Origin: Herbaspirillum sp. AP02
Lineage (GTDB): Bacteria; Pseudomonadota; Gammaproteobacteria; Burkholderiales; Burkholderiaceae_D
Length of the DNA: 64,000 bases
NCBI RefSeq assembly: GCF_015767275.1
Contig: NZ_JADWMY010000005.1
Location: 279,372 to 343,371 of the forward strand
Direction of reading: 5' to 3'
Both the position numbers and the translations under genes were made by a program. The notes under the pieces were generated by a model, which was not told the DNA's origin, made no database searches, and was given only the letters and a program-made list of their open reading frames with translations. Shown here in pieces: positions 36,633 to 45,852 of this stretch (positions are counted from its first letter, which is position 1; the number at the start of each line of letters is the position of its first letter).

Positions 36633-36669
36633 TTTAGGTAATTTATGAAAATTACATAAATTGCCTAAA
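36633..36669. promoter_or_regulatory. 15-nt inverted repeat before the ATPase gene
   Basis: Arms TTTAGGTAATTTATG (36633-36647) and CATAAATTGCCTAAA (36655-36669) pair at 14 of 15 positions around a 7-nt loop. The right arm ends ten bases before the ATPase start codon and occupies the usual Shine-Dalgarno position; no SD-like purine run is seen. It may be an operator or an mRNA hairpin limiting translation. Confidence 0.6.
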
Positions 36670-36679
36670 GCGTATATAT

Positions 36680-37879
36680 ATGGACCCTATCCTGAATCCT
36701 TACGCGCCGGGTGCCGGCAGTCCTCCGCCAGAGCTTGCAGGACGTGATGAAGTGCGGGCGAAGATGCGCCTGTGCATTGAAAGGCTACGCCGCGGCAAAC
36801 CCGCAAAGAGCATGATGCTCGTCGGTCTGCGCGGCGTCGGCAAGACGGTCTTGCTGGATCAGATGATGAAGGATGCCGAGGGTTCCGGAGTGGTGACGAT
36901 CCGAATTGAAGCGCCTGAAGGGAGATCGCTCCCGGCAGTACTGGCACCCCAGCTGCGTATCGGCCTGCTCAAGTTGAGCCGTATGGAACAGGCAAAGGAC
37001 GTCGCCATTCGCGGCTTGCGTGCCCTTGCGGGATTCGTCGGCAAGATGAAGCTCACGTTCAACGATGTTGAAGTCGGACTCGACTACGAGCCAGAGCCGG
37101 GCCTTGCCGATAACGGCGACCTGGAGGGTGATTTGACGATGCTGCTGGAGCAGGTCGGGGCCGCAGCACGCGCTGCCGGTACGCTTGTTGCCATTTTCAT
37201 CGATGAACTGCAGTATGTCCCCGAAAAACAGCTGGCAGCACTGACATCGGCCCTGCACCGCTGTGCTCAACTGCAACTTCCGCTGGTGGTCGTCGGTGCC
37301 GGCTTGCCTCAGCTCCGAGGCAGGATGGGGGAGGCCAAGTCCTATTCTGAACGCCTGTTTGACTTCCCGATAATAGGTCCGCTGGACGCGGCTGACGCTG
37401 CCGACGCGATCGTCAAACCGGCACATGATGAAGGCGTGGACGTCGACAACGAAGCAGTGAACCTGATCATCGGTTTCACCAAGGGGTATCCCTATTTCCT
37501 GCAGGAATGGGGCAAGCACGCATGGGATGTTGCAACCACCAGCCCCATCACGCGACAGGACGTAGAAACCGCCTCGGTCGAAGCAGTCGCGGCACTGGAT
37601 GAGAGCTTCTTCCGGGTACGTTTTGATCGGCTGACGCCGGCAGAGAAGAAGTATCTGAGGGCAATGGCAGAGCTGGGGGCCGGCCCGCACCGCTCGGGGG
37701 ACATCGCCGCCAAGCTGGGCCGCGAGAGCACTTCCTTGGGCCCCCTGCGCAGCAGTCTCATCGCAAAAGGGATGATATGGAGCCCGACGCACGGGGACAC
37801 GGCCTTTACCGTCCCCCTCTTTGATGAGTTCATGAAACGCATCATTCCCGCCGCAGACTGGGACCCAACGGAAGCATGA
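36680..37879 (+). CDS. solitary AAA ATPase (AAA_16-like)
   Basis: A 399-residue ATPase. The start NPYAPGAGSPPPELAGRDE is characteristic of a widespread, poorly characterised bacterial AAA family related to Orc1/Cdc6-like and STAND ATPases. Walker A is GLRGVGKT (residues 49-56), Walker B LVAIFIDE (169-176), and a sensor-like VVVGAGLP strand follows. The last 80 residues look like a winged-helix lid (LTPAEKKYLRAMAELGAGPHRSGDIAAKLG). No nuclease, protease or membrane effector domain is attached and no partner gene is adjacent. It lies alone between the trehalose operon and a symporter, behind an AT-rich region with palindromes. Function unknown; a defence, toxin or regulatory role is possible. 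Confidence 0.85.
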   Translation: MDPILNPYAPGAGSPPPELAGRDEVRAKMRLCIERLRRGKPAKSMMLVGLRGVGKTVLLDQMMKDAEGSGVVTIRIEAPEGRSLPAVLAPQLRIGLLKLSRMEQAKDVAIRGLRALAGFVGKMKLTFNDVEVGLDYEPEPGLADNGDLEGDLTMLLEQVGAAARAAGTLVAIFIDELQYVPEKQLAALTSALHRCAQLQLPLVVVGAGLPQLRGRMGEAKSYSERLFDFPIIGPLDAADAADAIVKPAHDEGVDVDNEAVNLIIGFTKGYPYFLQEWGKHAWDVATTSPITRQDVETASVEAVAALDESFFRVRFDRLTPAEKKYLRAMAELGAGPHRSGDIAAKLGRESTSLGPLRSSLIAKGMIWSPTHGDTAFTVPLFDEFMKRIIPAADWDPTEA

Positions 37880-37888
37880 AAACAGAAA

Positions 37889-37918
37889 ACGGCCGCGCGG
37901 CTGGGCCGGGCGACCGTT
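37889..37918. terminator. weak bidirectional terminator
   Basis: Short arms AAACGG and CCGTTT enclose a GC-rich core between the convergent ATPase and symporter genes. The core can pair in several ways; termination strength is doubtful. Confidence 0.35.
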
Positions 37919-37937
37919 TCAGGCAGGCAAGAAGAAC

Positions 37938-39395
37938 TCAGGACTGGGCCGTTCCCTCGGCCGGTGCCACAGCGATAGGGGCCACCGGTGCCAGCACCTG
38001 TGGCATGAGCGATCCGACCACCATGCCGCCGATGGAGAACAGCAGGCCGGCCAGTTGCGGCGGCCACAGGCCTTCCGGCGCGGTGTATTCCAGGGTGATC
38101 CACGACACCAGGCCGAGCACCATGGCCATCAGCGCCCCCTGGCGGGTGGCGCGCTGCCAGTAGACGCCGAAGGCCAGCGGTACGAAGGCCGCCACCAGGG
38201 TCACCTTGTAGGCATTCTCGACCATTTCATAGATGCTGGACTGGCTGTTCAGCGCCAGCGCAGTGACACCGATGGTGAAGACCAGCACCACGGCGCGCAT
38301 GGTGAAGAGGAATTCACGGTCGTTCTTCCAGGGGCGAATTTCCTTGAGCACGTTTTCGGTAAAGGTCACCGAGGGGGCCAGCAGGGTCGCGCTGGCGCAG
38401 CTCTTGATGGCCGACAATAGCGCGCCGAAGAACATCACCTGGGCGAAGACCGGCATCTTTTCCATGATCAGGGTCGGCAGGACCAGCTGGGAATCGGTTT
38501 CCAGCAGGCGCGAGACCATGGCGGGGTCGATCAGCGTAGCCGAGTAGGCCAGGAAGATGGGGATGAAGACGAAGAAGAAATAGATCACGCCGCCCAGGAT
38601 GGAGGCATTGCGGGCCACGTTCTCGTTCTTGGACGACATCACCCGCTGGAACACGTCCTGCTGCGGGATCGAGCCCAGCATCATGGTGATCCAGGCGGCG
38701 AAGAACCACAGCACGTCCTTGAGTTCGGCGGCCGGCCAGAAGTTGAACTTGCCGGCCTCGGCCGCATGCGCGATCACCACGCCGGGACCGCCGACCATGC
38801 CCGAAACTTCGTAGCCGATATAGAGCATGCCGACCACCACGATGATCATCTGCAGGAAGTCGGTGATGGCCACGGCCCACATGCCGCCCATGAGGGTATA
38901 GATCAGCACGCTACCGGCACCGATGATCATGCCCCAGTGCATCGGGATGTAGCCGCCCGAGACGACGTTGAAGACCAGGCCCAGGGCCTTGATCTGCGCG
39001 GCCACCCATCCCAGGTAGGAAATCACGATACAGATCGTCACCAGCATCTCGGCGGCGCGGCCGAAGCGCTTCTTGTAATAGTCGCCGATGGTCAGAAGAT
39101 TCATCCGGTACAGGCGCTTGGCGAAGAAGACGCCGACCAGGATCAGGCACAGCGAAGAGCCGAAGGGATCGGCCACGATGCCGCCCATGCCTTCCTTGAG
39201 GAAGGTGGAGGACACCCCCAGCACCGCCTCCGAACCGAACCAGGTCGCAAACACGGTCGCGGTCACCACCGACATCGGCAGCGAGCGGCCGGCGACGGCG
39301 TAGTCCTTCGAACTCTTGACGTATCGGGTGGCATACAGACCGATGGCCACCGAGATAACCCAGTAGAGGACGACGAACCAGAGCAGTGCATTCAT
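37938..39395 (-). CDS. sodium:solute symporter
   Basis: A 485-residue Na+-coupled symporter of the SSS family (PanF/PutP-like LeuT fold) with about 13 membrane helices. Characteristic segments are TVFATWFGSEAVLGVSSTFLKEG near helix 2, YTLMGGMWAVAITDFLQ, and the QQDVFQRVMSSKNE loop. The substrate (a carboxylate, amino acid or vitamin) is not evident. The ATG at 39395 follows AAGGAAAAAGG; an upstream-extended frame is unlikely. The gene stands alone. Confidence 0.88.
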   Translation of the reverse strand: MNALLWFVVLYWVISVAIGLYATRYVKSSKDYAVAGRSLPMSVVTATVFATWFGSEAVLGVSSTFLKEGMGGIVADPFGSSLCLILVGVFFAKRLYRMNLLTIGDYYKKRFGRAAEMLVTICIVISYLGWVAAQIKALGLVFNVVSGGYIPMHWGMIIGAGSVLIYTLMGGMWAVAITDFLQMIIVVVGMLYIGYEVSGMVGGPGVVIAHAAEAGKFNFWPAAELKDVLWFFAAWITMMLGSIPQQDVFQRVMSSKNENVARNASILGGVIYFFFVFIPIFLAYSATLIDPAMVSRLLETDSQLVLPTLIMEKMPVFAQVMFFGALLSAIKSCASATLLAPSVTFTENVLKEIRPWKNDREFLFTMRAVVLVFTIGVTALALNSQSSIYEMVENAYKVTLVAAFVPLAFGVYWQRATRQGALMAMVLGLVSWITLEYTAPEGLWPPQLAGLLFSIGGMVVGSLMPQVLAPVAPIAVAPAEGTAQS

Positions 39396-39661
39396 GCCTT
39401 TTTCCTTGCAGGGGAGGGAAGAAAAACGCGCATTATAGCGGCAAGTCAACGGCAAATACCGTTCGCAAAGCCGCTTGCGGCAAGACTTTTCATCTGTCGC
39501 GGAGGGGCCACAGGCGGGCTTGCGGTCCTACGCCGATGGTCTTCAGGCAAGCAAGAATTGCTCCCGGCCGGGAGCACCCCGGGCGGGCGGTGCCGGCCGG
39601 GCCGTATCCAGACAATCCAAAAATGGGGGGAGGGAGGAAGAGGTGCTGCAGCGGCGCCGGC

Positions 39662-40534
39662 TCAGGCGCCTTCGTTAGTGCGCTCGTAGGAGGGGCAGCC
39701 ATTCTTGCCCCACTTGCCATCACATAGCTTCCACAAGCAGCTTTCGCGTGCGAACAGCGACAGCGCGCTGCATTGCTTGACCTGCTCGGCCAGGGACGGC
39801 GCGGCCGGAGCGGCCGCCGCTTCCGGTACGGTGATGGCCGCCTGGGCGCGCTCGGCCTGGGCGCGGGCATTGGCCAGTTGCGCCTCGGCTTCGCGCCGAC
39901 GCTGCTCGCGCAGGGTCAGGGCGGCATCCTCGCGGCGATGGCGGGCCTCGGCCGCAGCACGCTTTTGTGCCAGCAGGCGCGCCTTTTCGTCGGCTTCCTG
40001 CTGCAACTGGGCGATGGCATCGGGTCCGGGCGCCTCCAGGCTGGCCGCAGCGCTACTCTCTTCGGCAGCCGACTGCGGTGCCGGTGCTACCGGGGCAGGA
40101 CGGGAAAAGCTCGGTAATTGCGTCAGCATCGGCTTGAGCGAGCGTTGCGGCCATTGCGCGCCCAGCCACAAGGCCAGGCCGATGATGGCCAGTGTCAGCA
40201 GCGACACCAGCATGGCGCCACGGGTGGAGGCTGCCACCTGCGGTTCGGTGCGCGGGCCGCTGGGCGCCGGGCGGCTCCCGGCCTCGGGCTGCTCCTGCGC
40301 CACGTGCTCGGCGCGCAACGTTGATTCGTCCGCGGCGGCGGTCACCACGGCAGCCGTGACGGCGGCAGCGGCCACGGCAGCGGCGGTGATATGCGAGGCA
40401 CGGACTTCGAGTTCCTCGGTGCTGGATGCGCTGGATGCGGTGGCGATAGGACGCGCATGCGCCTGGCCGCCTTCGGCGTCGGCTCCGTGCACCCGCTTGT
40501 CGCGATCTCCCTCTGTGCGTTCCAGGACTTGCAT
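39662..40534 (-). CDS. hypothetical single-pass membrane protein with coiled coil
   Basis: A 290-residue protein of no named family. An Ala-rich N-terminal region of about 100 residues precedes one membrane helix (GAMLVSLLTLAIIGLALWLGA), then a Pro/Ala linker, a charged coiled-coil segment (QQEADEKARLLAQKRAAAEARHRRED) and a C-terminal Cys-containing motif CSALSLFARESCLWKLCDGKWGKNGCPS with four cysteines. The conserved-looking end is probably the functional part, located in the periplasm. The start at 40534 has AGGGGAA upstream; ten further codons of open frame precede it. Confidence 0.65.
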   Translation of the reverse strand: MQVLERTEGDRDKRVHGADAEGGQAHARPIATASSASSTEELEVRASHITAAAVAAAAVTAAVVTAAADESTLRAEHVAQEQPEAGSRPAPSGPRTEPQVAASTRGAMLVSLLTLAIIGLALWLGAQWPQRSLKPMLTQLPSFSRPAPVAPAPQSAAEESSAAASLEAPGPDAIAQLQQEADEKARLLAQKRAAAEARHRREDAALTLREQRRREAEAQLANARAQAERAQAAITVPEAAAAPAAPSLAEQVKQCSALSLFARESCLWKLCDGKWGKNGCPSYERTNEGA

Positions 40535-40806
40535 GGAATTCCCCTGTGTTGCGCTACCGACCACCGTCCCGGTGGCATGGTCTTCTCCCTGTCGTCCTGT
40601 GGCCTGCGTGGCTTGCCTGGTCTCCGGTGGCGCATTGCTGCTCGCGCGCCAGGCTTGTTGGGGTGCTTCAGTTGTTCTTTGGACGGACGGCTATTTTGCG
40701 CCCAAATTTCTGAAAGGCAAAACAAAAATGCGGCTCTGCAAAAAATATCTGTGACCCAGCACCGGCGCGTATTGCCGCCCGATTAATAAACGCTGTTGAA
40801 AAGGAA

Positions 40807-40832
40807 ACGGCAGCCCCGTTTCCGGGGCTGCC
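40807..40832 (-). terminator. intrinsic terminator of lysA
   Basis: Perfect 11-bp arms CGGCAGCCCCG (40807-40817) and CGGGGCTGCCG (40822-40832) with loop TTTC; read leftwards it is followed by TTTCCTTTT. It lies 24 bases after the lysA stop. Confidence 0.85.
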
Positions 40833-40855
40833 GCTTATCGGAGCGACAACAAAAC

Positions 40856-42148
40856 TCAGTCGACGATCTTTTCCAGCGCAAACAGATCGGCCGGCTGCTC
40901 GCGCTGGCGGACCAGATGCACCTGCGTGCCATCGACCAGCACTTCGGCGGCGCGGCCGCGGGTGTTGTAGTTGGAGGCCATGGTCATGCCGTAGGCACCG
41001 GCCGACATCAGGGCCAGCAGGTCGCCTTCGCCAATGGCCAGCTCACGCGAGCGTGCCAGCCAGTCACCGGATTCGCAGACCGGACCGACCACATCATAGA
41101 TACGCGCCTGGCCGGCATTTTCCTTGACGGTCTTCACGCCGTGCCAGGCTTCATACATGGCCGGGCGCATCAGGTCGTTCATGGCGGCGTCGACCACGGC
41201 GAAATTCTTGCCTTCGCCATGCTTGAGGTATTGCACTTCGGTCAGCAGCAGACCGGCATTGCCCACCACCGAGCGGCCGGGTTCGAACATGACCTGGATC
41301 GGACGGCCATCGTACTTGCCGGCGCGCCAGGCGTCGACCCGGGCGAACACGCGGGCCAGGTAGTCGCCGATGGCCACCGGGTGTTCGTCGTCGTAGCGGA
41401 TGCCGATGCCGCCACCGATGTCGAGATGATGGATGTGAATGCCCTCCGCTTCCAGCGTGTCGACCATGTCGATGACCTTGTCCAGCGCTTCCAGCAGCGG
41501 CGAGTCGTCCAGCAATTGCGAACCGATGTGGCAATCGATGCCGACCACCTCGATATTGGGCAGGGCGGCTGCGGCACGGTAGCAGTTCAGCGCATCTTCA
41601 TAGGCCACGCCGAACTTGTTTTCCTTCAGGCCGGTGGAAATGTAGGGGTGGGTCTTGGCATCCACGTTGGGGTTGACCCGCAGCGAGATGCGGGCGCGCT
41701 TGCCCATGGCACCGGCCACTTCGTTCAGGCGCGCCACCTCGGGGATGGATTCGACGTTGAAGCAGAGGATGTCATGTTCCAGGGCCAGCTTCATCTCGTC
41801 GCGGCCCTTGCCGACGCCAGAGAAGATCACCTTGCGCGCATCGCCGCCGGCGGCCACCACGCGCAGCAGTTCACCACCGGAGACGATGTCGAAGCCCGAA
41901 CCCAGCCGGCCCAGCAGGTTCAGCACCGCCAGGTTGGAATTGGACTTGACCGAATAGCACACCAGCGCCCCACCCCCTGCCCCTTCGGCACGGCCGGCCT
42001 GGCGGCAGGCATCGGCATAGGCCGAGAAATTCTCGACCAGGGCGGCCTTGGAATAGACGTAAAGCGGCGTACCGAACTGTTCGGCCAGCGCCTGCAGCGA
42101 AACCTGTTCGGCGTGCAGGGCGCCATTGCGATAGGAAAAGTGGGACAT
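40856..42148 (-). CDS. lysA: diaminopimelate decarboxylase
   Basis: A 430-residue fold-III PLP enzyme producing L-lysine from meso-diaminopimelate. The PLP lysine is Lys68 in [15 protein letters not shown] and the GGGIGI glycine loop hold the phosphate, and CESGDWLA is the substrate-side cysteine loop. ATG at 42148 was chosen because MSHFSYRNG starts the family homology. The lipoprotein gene lies 126 bases upstream, on the same strand. Confidence 0.96.
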   Translation of the reverse strand: MSHFSYRNGALHAEQVSLQALAEQFGTPLYVYSKAALVENFSAYADACRQAGRAEGAGGGALVCYSVKSNSNLAVLNLLGRLGSGFDIVSGGELLRVVAAGGDARKVIFSGVGKGRDEMKLALEHDILCFNVESIPEVARLNEVAGAMGKRARISLRVNPNVDAKTHPYISTGLKENKFGVAYEDALNCYRAAAALPNIEVVGIDCHIGSQLLDDSPLLEALDKVIDMVDTLEAEGIHIHHLDIGGGIGIRYDDEHPVAIGDYLARVFARVDAWRAGKYDGRPIQVMFEPGRSVVGNAGLLLTEVQYLKHGEGKNFAVVDAAMNDLMRPAMYEAWHGVKTVKENAGQARIYDVVGPVCESGDWLARSRELAIGEGDLLALMSAGAYGMTMASNYNTRGRAAEVLVDGTQVHLVRQREQPADLFALEKIVD

Positions 42149-42274
42149 GGATATCCGGGGAATCTGAACTGTTGGGGAATCCGGCACCAACCACGCTGGG
42201 CGGGTTCGGCGCCGCTTTGCAGCTGCTTTGCAACCTGGCTTGCGCGGCCCCTCCGGGTCACGCAGCGCGGGGGC

Positions 42275-42505
42275 TTATTTGGCGGGGGCGTCGGCCGCCG
42301 CCGGGCTTACATCGCCACCCTGCTGCGCGCCGGCCTTGGCGTCCGGCTGCGGGGCCGCCGGTTTGGGCTGGGTATGCGCAAACGGGTCGGGCGGCACCTT
42401 GGGCATGTACAGCGGACCTTTCTGGCCGCAGCCGGCCAACATCAGGACGGCGGCACAAAGGGCCAGGGAAGCTGCACGACGGACGGGAGAATAGTGTGAC
42501 TTCAC
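42275..42505 (-). CDS. lptM: LptM-like small lipoprotein
   Basis: A 76-residue lipoprotein. A signal peptide ends in a lipobox LAGCGQKGPLY, the motif that defines the LptM/YifL family, and the rest is Pro/Ala-rich and probably disordered. LptM assists assembly of the LptD lipopolysaccharide translocon in the outer membrane. Position before lysA and divergent from cyaY is standard in proteobacteria. Confidence 0.9.
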   Translation of the reverse strand: MKSHYSPVRRAASLALCAAVLMLAGCGQKGPLYMPKVPPDPFAHTQPKPAAPQPDAKAGAQQGGDVSPAAADAPAK

Positions 42506-42554
42506 GATAAAATGTCGGATTACATCGAAATCTTAGAATGCCTTGGAGTGTAGC

Positions 42555-42887
42555 ATGACCGAATCGGAATTCCTGGACCTGGCTGACGCCACCCTCAACG
42601 CCATCGAAACGGCGCTGGAAGACGCCTGCGACGCCAGCGAGCTGGACGTGGAATGCAGCCGCAGCGGCAACGTACTGGAGATCGAGTGCATCGACAATGG
42701 CTCCAAGATCATCATCAACAGCCAGGCACCGATGCAGGAAATGTGGCTGGCAGCCCGTTCTGGCGGCTTCCACTACAAATTCGACGGCCGTCACTGGCTC
42801 AACACCCGCGATGGCAGCGAGCTTTATGCCACGTTGTCAGAAGTGGTCAGCAGCCAGGCCGGCGTGCCGGTGACCCTGCAGCCCTGA
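42555..42887 (+). CDS. cyaY: frataxin-like iron donor protein
   Basis: A 110-residue frataxin homologue. It begins with MTESEFLDLADATLNAIETALED, the acidic helix that binds iron, followed by the beta sheet with VLEIECIDNGSKIIIN and QMW-like EMWLAARSGGFHYKF. CyaY modulates iron-sulfur cluster assembly at IscS. The ATG at 42555 was chosen; the in-frame TTG upstream lies in the lptM promoter region. Divergent from lptM-lysA. Confidence 0.95.
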   Translation: MTESEFLDLADATLNAIETALEDACDASELDVECSRSGNVLEIECIDNGSKIIINSQAPMQEMWLAARSGGFHYKFDGRHWLNTRDGSELYATLSEVVSSQAGVPVTLQP

Positions 42888-43002
42888 TGGCCGGCCAGTG
42901 CAGGGCCGCCGCCGCGGGTGGGGGCCCTGCGCTTGTCGCTGCGTACCGTTGATTTGCGCACCGTTGATTCCCTACCGCCCCTTGACCAAGCCAGCAGCTT
43001 CC

Positions 43003-43470
43003 ATGCGTCGTTCTCCCCTGCCCTCGCGGCAACACCCTGCATTCCTCTTCCTGCAGCGCGGCCTGGCGCGCCTGCGCTGGATCCTGGCCTTGACCGTGCT
43101 GGCCGTCGCTGCCGCCCTGGCGCTGCCGCCGCTGGTGGCACGCTTCAACCACGACCATAGCCCGCAAGCCATGGCGGCCGAAAAGGACATGCAGGCCATC
43201 GCCAGCGGCCTGGACCGCTATCGCCAGGACAATGGCCGCTACCCCTCCACCCAGCAGGGCATGCTGGCCCTGGTGATCAAGCCGACGCGGGCACCGGTGC
43301 CCGCCAACTGGTCCATCGGCGGCTATGTCGACCGCCTGCCACGCGATCCCTGGGGTAACTCCTACCAGTACGAGGCCGATGACGACGGCACCAGCTATTC
43401 CCTCTATTCCTTCGGCCAGGCCGGCCCGGATGGCGGCGCCGATGGCGAACAGGCCATCCACCTCCACTGA
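43003..43470 (+). CDS. GspG-like orphan protein without prepilin motif
   Basis: A 155-residue protein. Its C-terminal half is a type II secretion GspG domain: DMQAIASGLDRYRQDNGRYPSTQQGMLALV, then LPRDPWGNSYQYE and the Asp/Gly-rich calcium-site end FGQAGPDGGADG. The N-terminus has one hydrophobic helix (ILALTVLAVAAALALPPLVARF) but lacks the G-F-T-L-x-E prepilin peptidase site, so it is probably not processed as a pseudopilin. It follows cyaY on the same strand by about 115 bases. No other secretion genes are nearby; role unknown. ATG at 43003 is the likeliest start. Confidence 0.7.
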   Translation: MRRSPLPSRQHPAFLFLQRGLARLRWILALTVLAVAAALALPPLVARFNHDHSPQAMAAEKDMQAIASGLDRYRQDNGRYPSTQQGMLALVIKPTRAPVPANWSIGGYVDRLPRDPWGNSYQYEADDDGTSYSLYSFGQAGPDGGADGEQAIHLH

Positions 43471-43644
43471 CGCGGGCCGCCCCCGCCCTCAGTCCTTTCC
43501 CTGATCCCCTGATCTGCACGATGTGATCCTGCCTTCGCGGGCGGGATCGCTGGCCTTGCCCTGCCTTTTCATTCCCATTTCACGGGAGCAGATGGCGGAT
43601 AGGCAGCTTTCTATTTACATCTTCTTACAATCGTCATTTAATAC

Positions 43645-43659
43645 GAATAATAATTATTC
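43645..43659. promoter_or_regulatory. Fur box
   Basis: GAATAATAATTATTC is a perfect 7-1-7 inverted repeat matching the Fur model TGATAAT-N-ATTATCA closely, and lies about 20 bases before the start of the TonB receptor. Iron-replete Fur would repress the gene. Confidence 0.75.
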
Positions 43660-43677
43660 CTATTAATCGACCTCATT

Positions 43678-45831
43678 GTGAAGAATCGAATGAATTTCCG
43701 CCTACATCCGCTGCACCTGGCTGTCCTGGCCACCTGCTCCCTGTCGTCCCTGGCCTGGGCCCAGGAATCCACTTCATCCCTGCCGGCCGTCGAGGTCAGC
43801 GGGGTCCGCGCCAATGACGGCTATGTGGCACCAACTGCAGTCAGTGGCACCAAGAGCGAGGCGCCACTGCGCGACGTGCCGCAGACCATCAATGTGGTGC
43901 CGGCCCAGGTGATCCGCGACCAGAATGCGGCCTCGCTGCAGGATGTCCTGAAGAACGTGCCCGGGCTGGGCCTGTCCACCGGCGACGGCCAGCGCGACCA
44001 GGTGTTCATCCGCGGCTTTACCGCCATCGGGGACCAGTTCGTGGACGGTTTCCGCGACGACGCACTGTATTTCCGCGACCTGTCCAATGTGGAGAATGTG
44101 GAAGTGATCAAGGGCCCGGCCGCCGTGCTGTACGGACGTGGCTCCTCCGGCGGCCTGATCAACCGCGTGAGCAAGAAGCCGGGTGTGGATATCAGCGACG
44201 TCGGCATCACCGCCAACAGCACTGCCGGTCGTCGTGCCGAACTGGACCTGGGACGCGGCGCCGGCGAGGGTGCGCTGTCCTGGCGCCTGACGGGTGCCCT
44301 GGAACGCGGCGACGGCTACCGCGCCCAGCAATTCATCGACCGCAAGGCCATCGCCCCCTCGCTGGCCTTGCGCTTCTCGGCCGATACCAAACTGCTGCTG
44401 CAGGCCGATTACCTGGAAGACCGGCGCGTGATGGACTTCGGCATCCCGTCCTATCGCGGACGTCCGGTGGCGGTGGACCCAGGCACCTATTTCGGAGCGC
44501 GCAATGCCCGCGACGCCGACTTCGTGCAATCACGCGTGGCGTCCACCACGGCAACCTTCACGCACCGTTTCAACGACGAGTTTTCCTTCCGCAACGGCCT
44601 GCGCTATTACGATTACCACCTCAACCGCAACAACACCAACATCAACGGCAACGTCAACGAGACCAACGGCACCATGGCCCTGAACCATGCCAAGCTGGTG
44701 CGCGATGAAAACGGCTGGTTCAACCAGAGCGAACTGACGCAGAAGCTGGCGCTGGGCCAGACGCGGCATGAAATCCTGTATGGGGTGGAAGTGGGCAGCC
44801 AGAGCAAGGACGCCGCTACCTATGGCGGCGTGGCGGTAGCCGGTGGCAGCTCGGGTGTGGCGCCGGTCTCGATCTTCAATCCGGTGCTGCCGCTGGTCAA
44901 TCCCGATCGCGTGACCGCGCCATCGCTGACCTACGGCACCTACGACACCTTTGCGGCCTATCTGCAGGACAGCATCACCTTCAATGCGCAGTGGAAGGCA
45001 TTGCTGGGTCTGCGTCACGACAGCTTCCGCCAGCAGGCCAGGCTGGTGTCGGCCGCCGGTGTGCCCAGCAACCTGTCCCGCACCGACACCGCCTACAGTC
45101 CGCGCGCCGGCCTGGTGTGGCAACCCAGCGAGACGCAATCCTATTACCTCTCGTGGAGCCGCTCATTCCAGCCCTCCGGCGAGAACTTCGCGCTGGCCAC
45201 CAACAACGCCGACCTGTCGCCGGAAAACACGCGCAACACCGAAGTCGGTGCCAAATATGATTTCTGGGAAGGACGGGCCAGTGCCACCGTATCGGTGTTC
45301 CGCCTGGAGCGCGACAACATCAAGTCGACCCTGCCCAACAATACGATCGTACCAGTCGGCAAGCAGCGCACCGATGGCGCCGAATTCACCTTCAGTGCCG
45401 ACCTCAAGCAGGGCTGGAAACTGCTGGCCGGATACGCCTACCTGGATGCGGTGATCACCGAGTCATCCTCCTTCGACACCAGCGTCACGGCGGCCGGCAA
45501 TGTGCCCTTCAAGGGCAAGAATGCCACCCTCACCCCGCGCCACAGCGCCAACCTGTGGCTGACCAAGGAGTTGGGGGAGGGCTTCATCGTCGGCGGGGGC
45601 GCCAATGCCGTCGGAGCACGCTTTGCCAACCCCGGCAATACCGTCACCCTGCCCGGCTATGTGACCGCCGACGCGATGGCGGCTTACCGCACCGCCCGCT
45701 ATGAGCTGCAACTCAATATCGGCAATATCTTCAACACCGGCTACATCATCTCCGGCCACGGCAGCAGCCCCAACCTGAGCCTGCCGGGCGCGCCGCGCAA
45801 CGTCGCGCTGAGCCTGCGCTACCACATGTAG
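43678..45831 (+). CDS. TonB-dependent siderophore receptor
   Basis: A 717-residue outer-membrane receptor. A signal peptide (ending near AWAQ) precedes the plug domain (DVPQTINVVPAQVIRDQNAASLQDVLKNVPG, then FIRGF and VEVIKGPAAVLYGRGSSGGLIN), followed by a 22-strand barrel ending in an aromatic-rich LSLRYHM. No N-terminal signalling domain before the plug, so it is not a FecA-type transducer. It resembles catecholate/hydroxamate receptors such as Fiu or FhuE. A GTG at 43678 and an ATG at 43690 are both possible starts. The Fur box upstream indicates iron control. Confidence 0.92.
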   Translation: MKNRMNFRLHPLHLAVLATCSLSSLAWAQESTSSLPAVEVSGVRANDGYVAPTAVSGTKSEAPLRDVPQTINVVPAQVIRDQNAASLQDVLKNVPGLGLSTGDGQRDQVFIRGFTAIGDQFVDGFRDDALYFRDLSNVENVEVIKGPAAVLYGRGSSGGLINRVSKKPGVDISDVGITANSTAGRRAELDLGRGAGEGALSWRLTGALERGDGYRAQQFIDRKAIAPSLALRFSADTKLLLQADYLEDRRVMDFGIPSYRGRPVAVDPGTYFGARNARDADFVQSRVASTTATFTHRFNDEFSFRNGLRYYDYHLNRNNTNINGNVNETNGTMALNHAKLVRDENGWFNQSELTQKLALGQTRHEILYGVEVGSQSKDAATYGGVAVAGGSSGVAPVSIFNPVLPLVNPDRVTAPSLTYGTYDTFAAYLQDSITFNAQWKALLGLRHDSFRQQARLVSAAGVPSNLSRTDTAYSPRAGLVWQPSETQSYYLSWSRSFQPSGENFALATNNADLSPENTRNTEVGAKYDFWEGRASATVSVFRLERDNIKSTLPNNTIVPVGKQRTDGAEFTFSADLKQGWKLLAGYAYLDAVITESSSFDTSVTAAGNVPFKGKNATLTPRHSANLWLTKELGEGFIVGGGANAVGARFANPGNTVTLPGYVTADAMAAYRTARYELQLNIGNIFNTGYIISGHGSSPNLSLPGAPRNVALSLRYHM

Positions 45832-45852
45832 GCGTGGCGCCGGCCCACCGCG

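Larger units (their letters stand above)
36341..36679. other. AT-rich intergenic region with palindromes, no gene
   Basis: This 339-base gap between otsB and the ATPase gene is visibly more AT-rich than the surroundings. It holds a nested stem-loop at 36373-36426 (outer arms CCGGTTTCG and CGAAAACCGG, inner TCAATCTA and TAGATTGA), a stretch at 36501-36515 resembling one end of the MITE at 16708, and a 15-nt inverted repeat just before the ATPase start. Confidence 0.6.
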
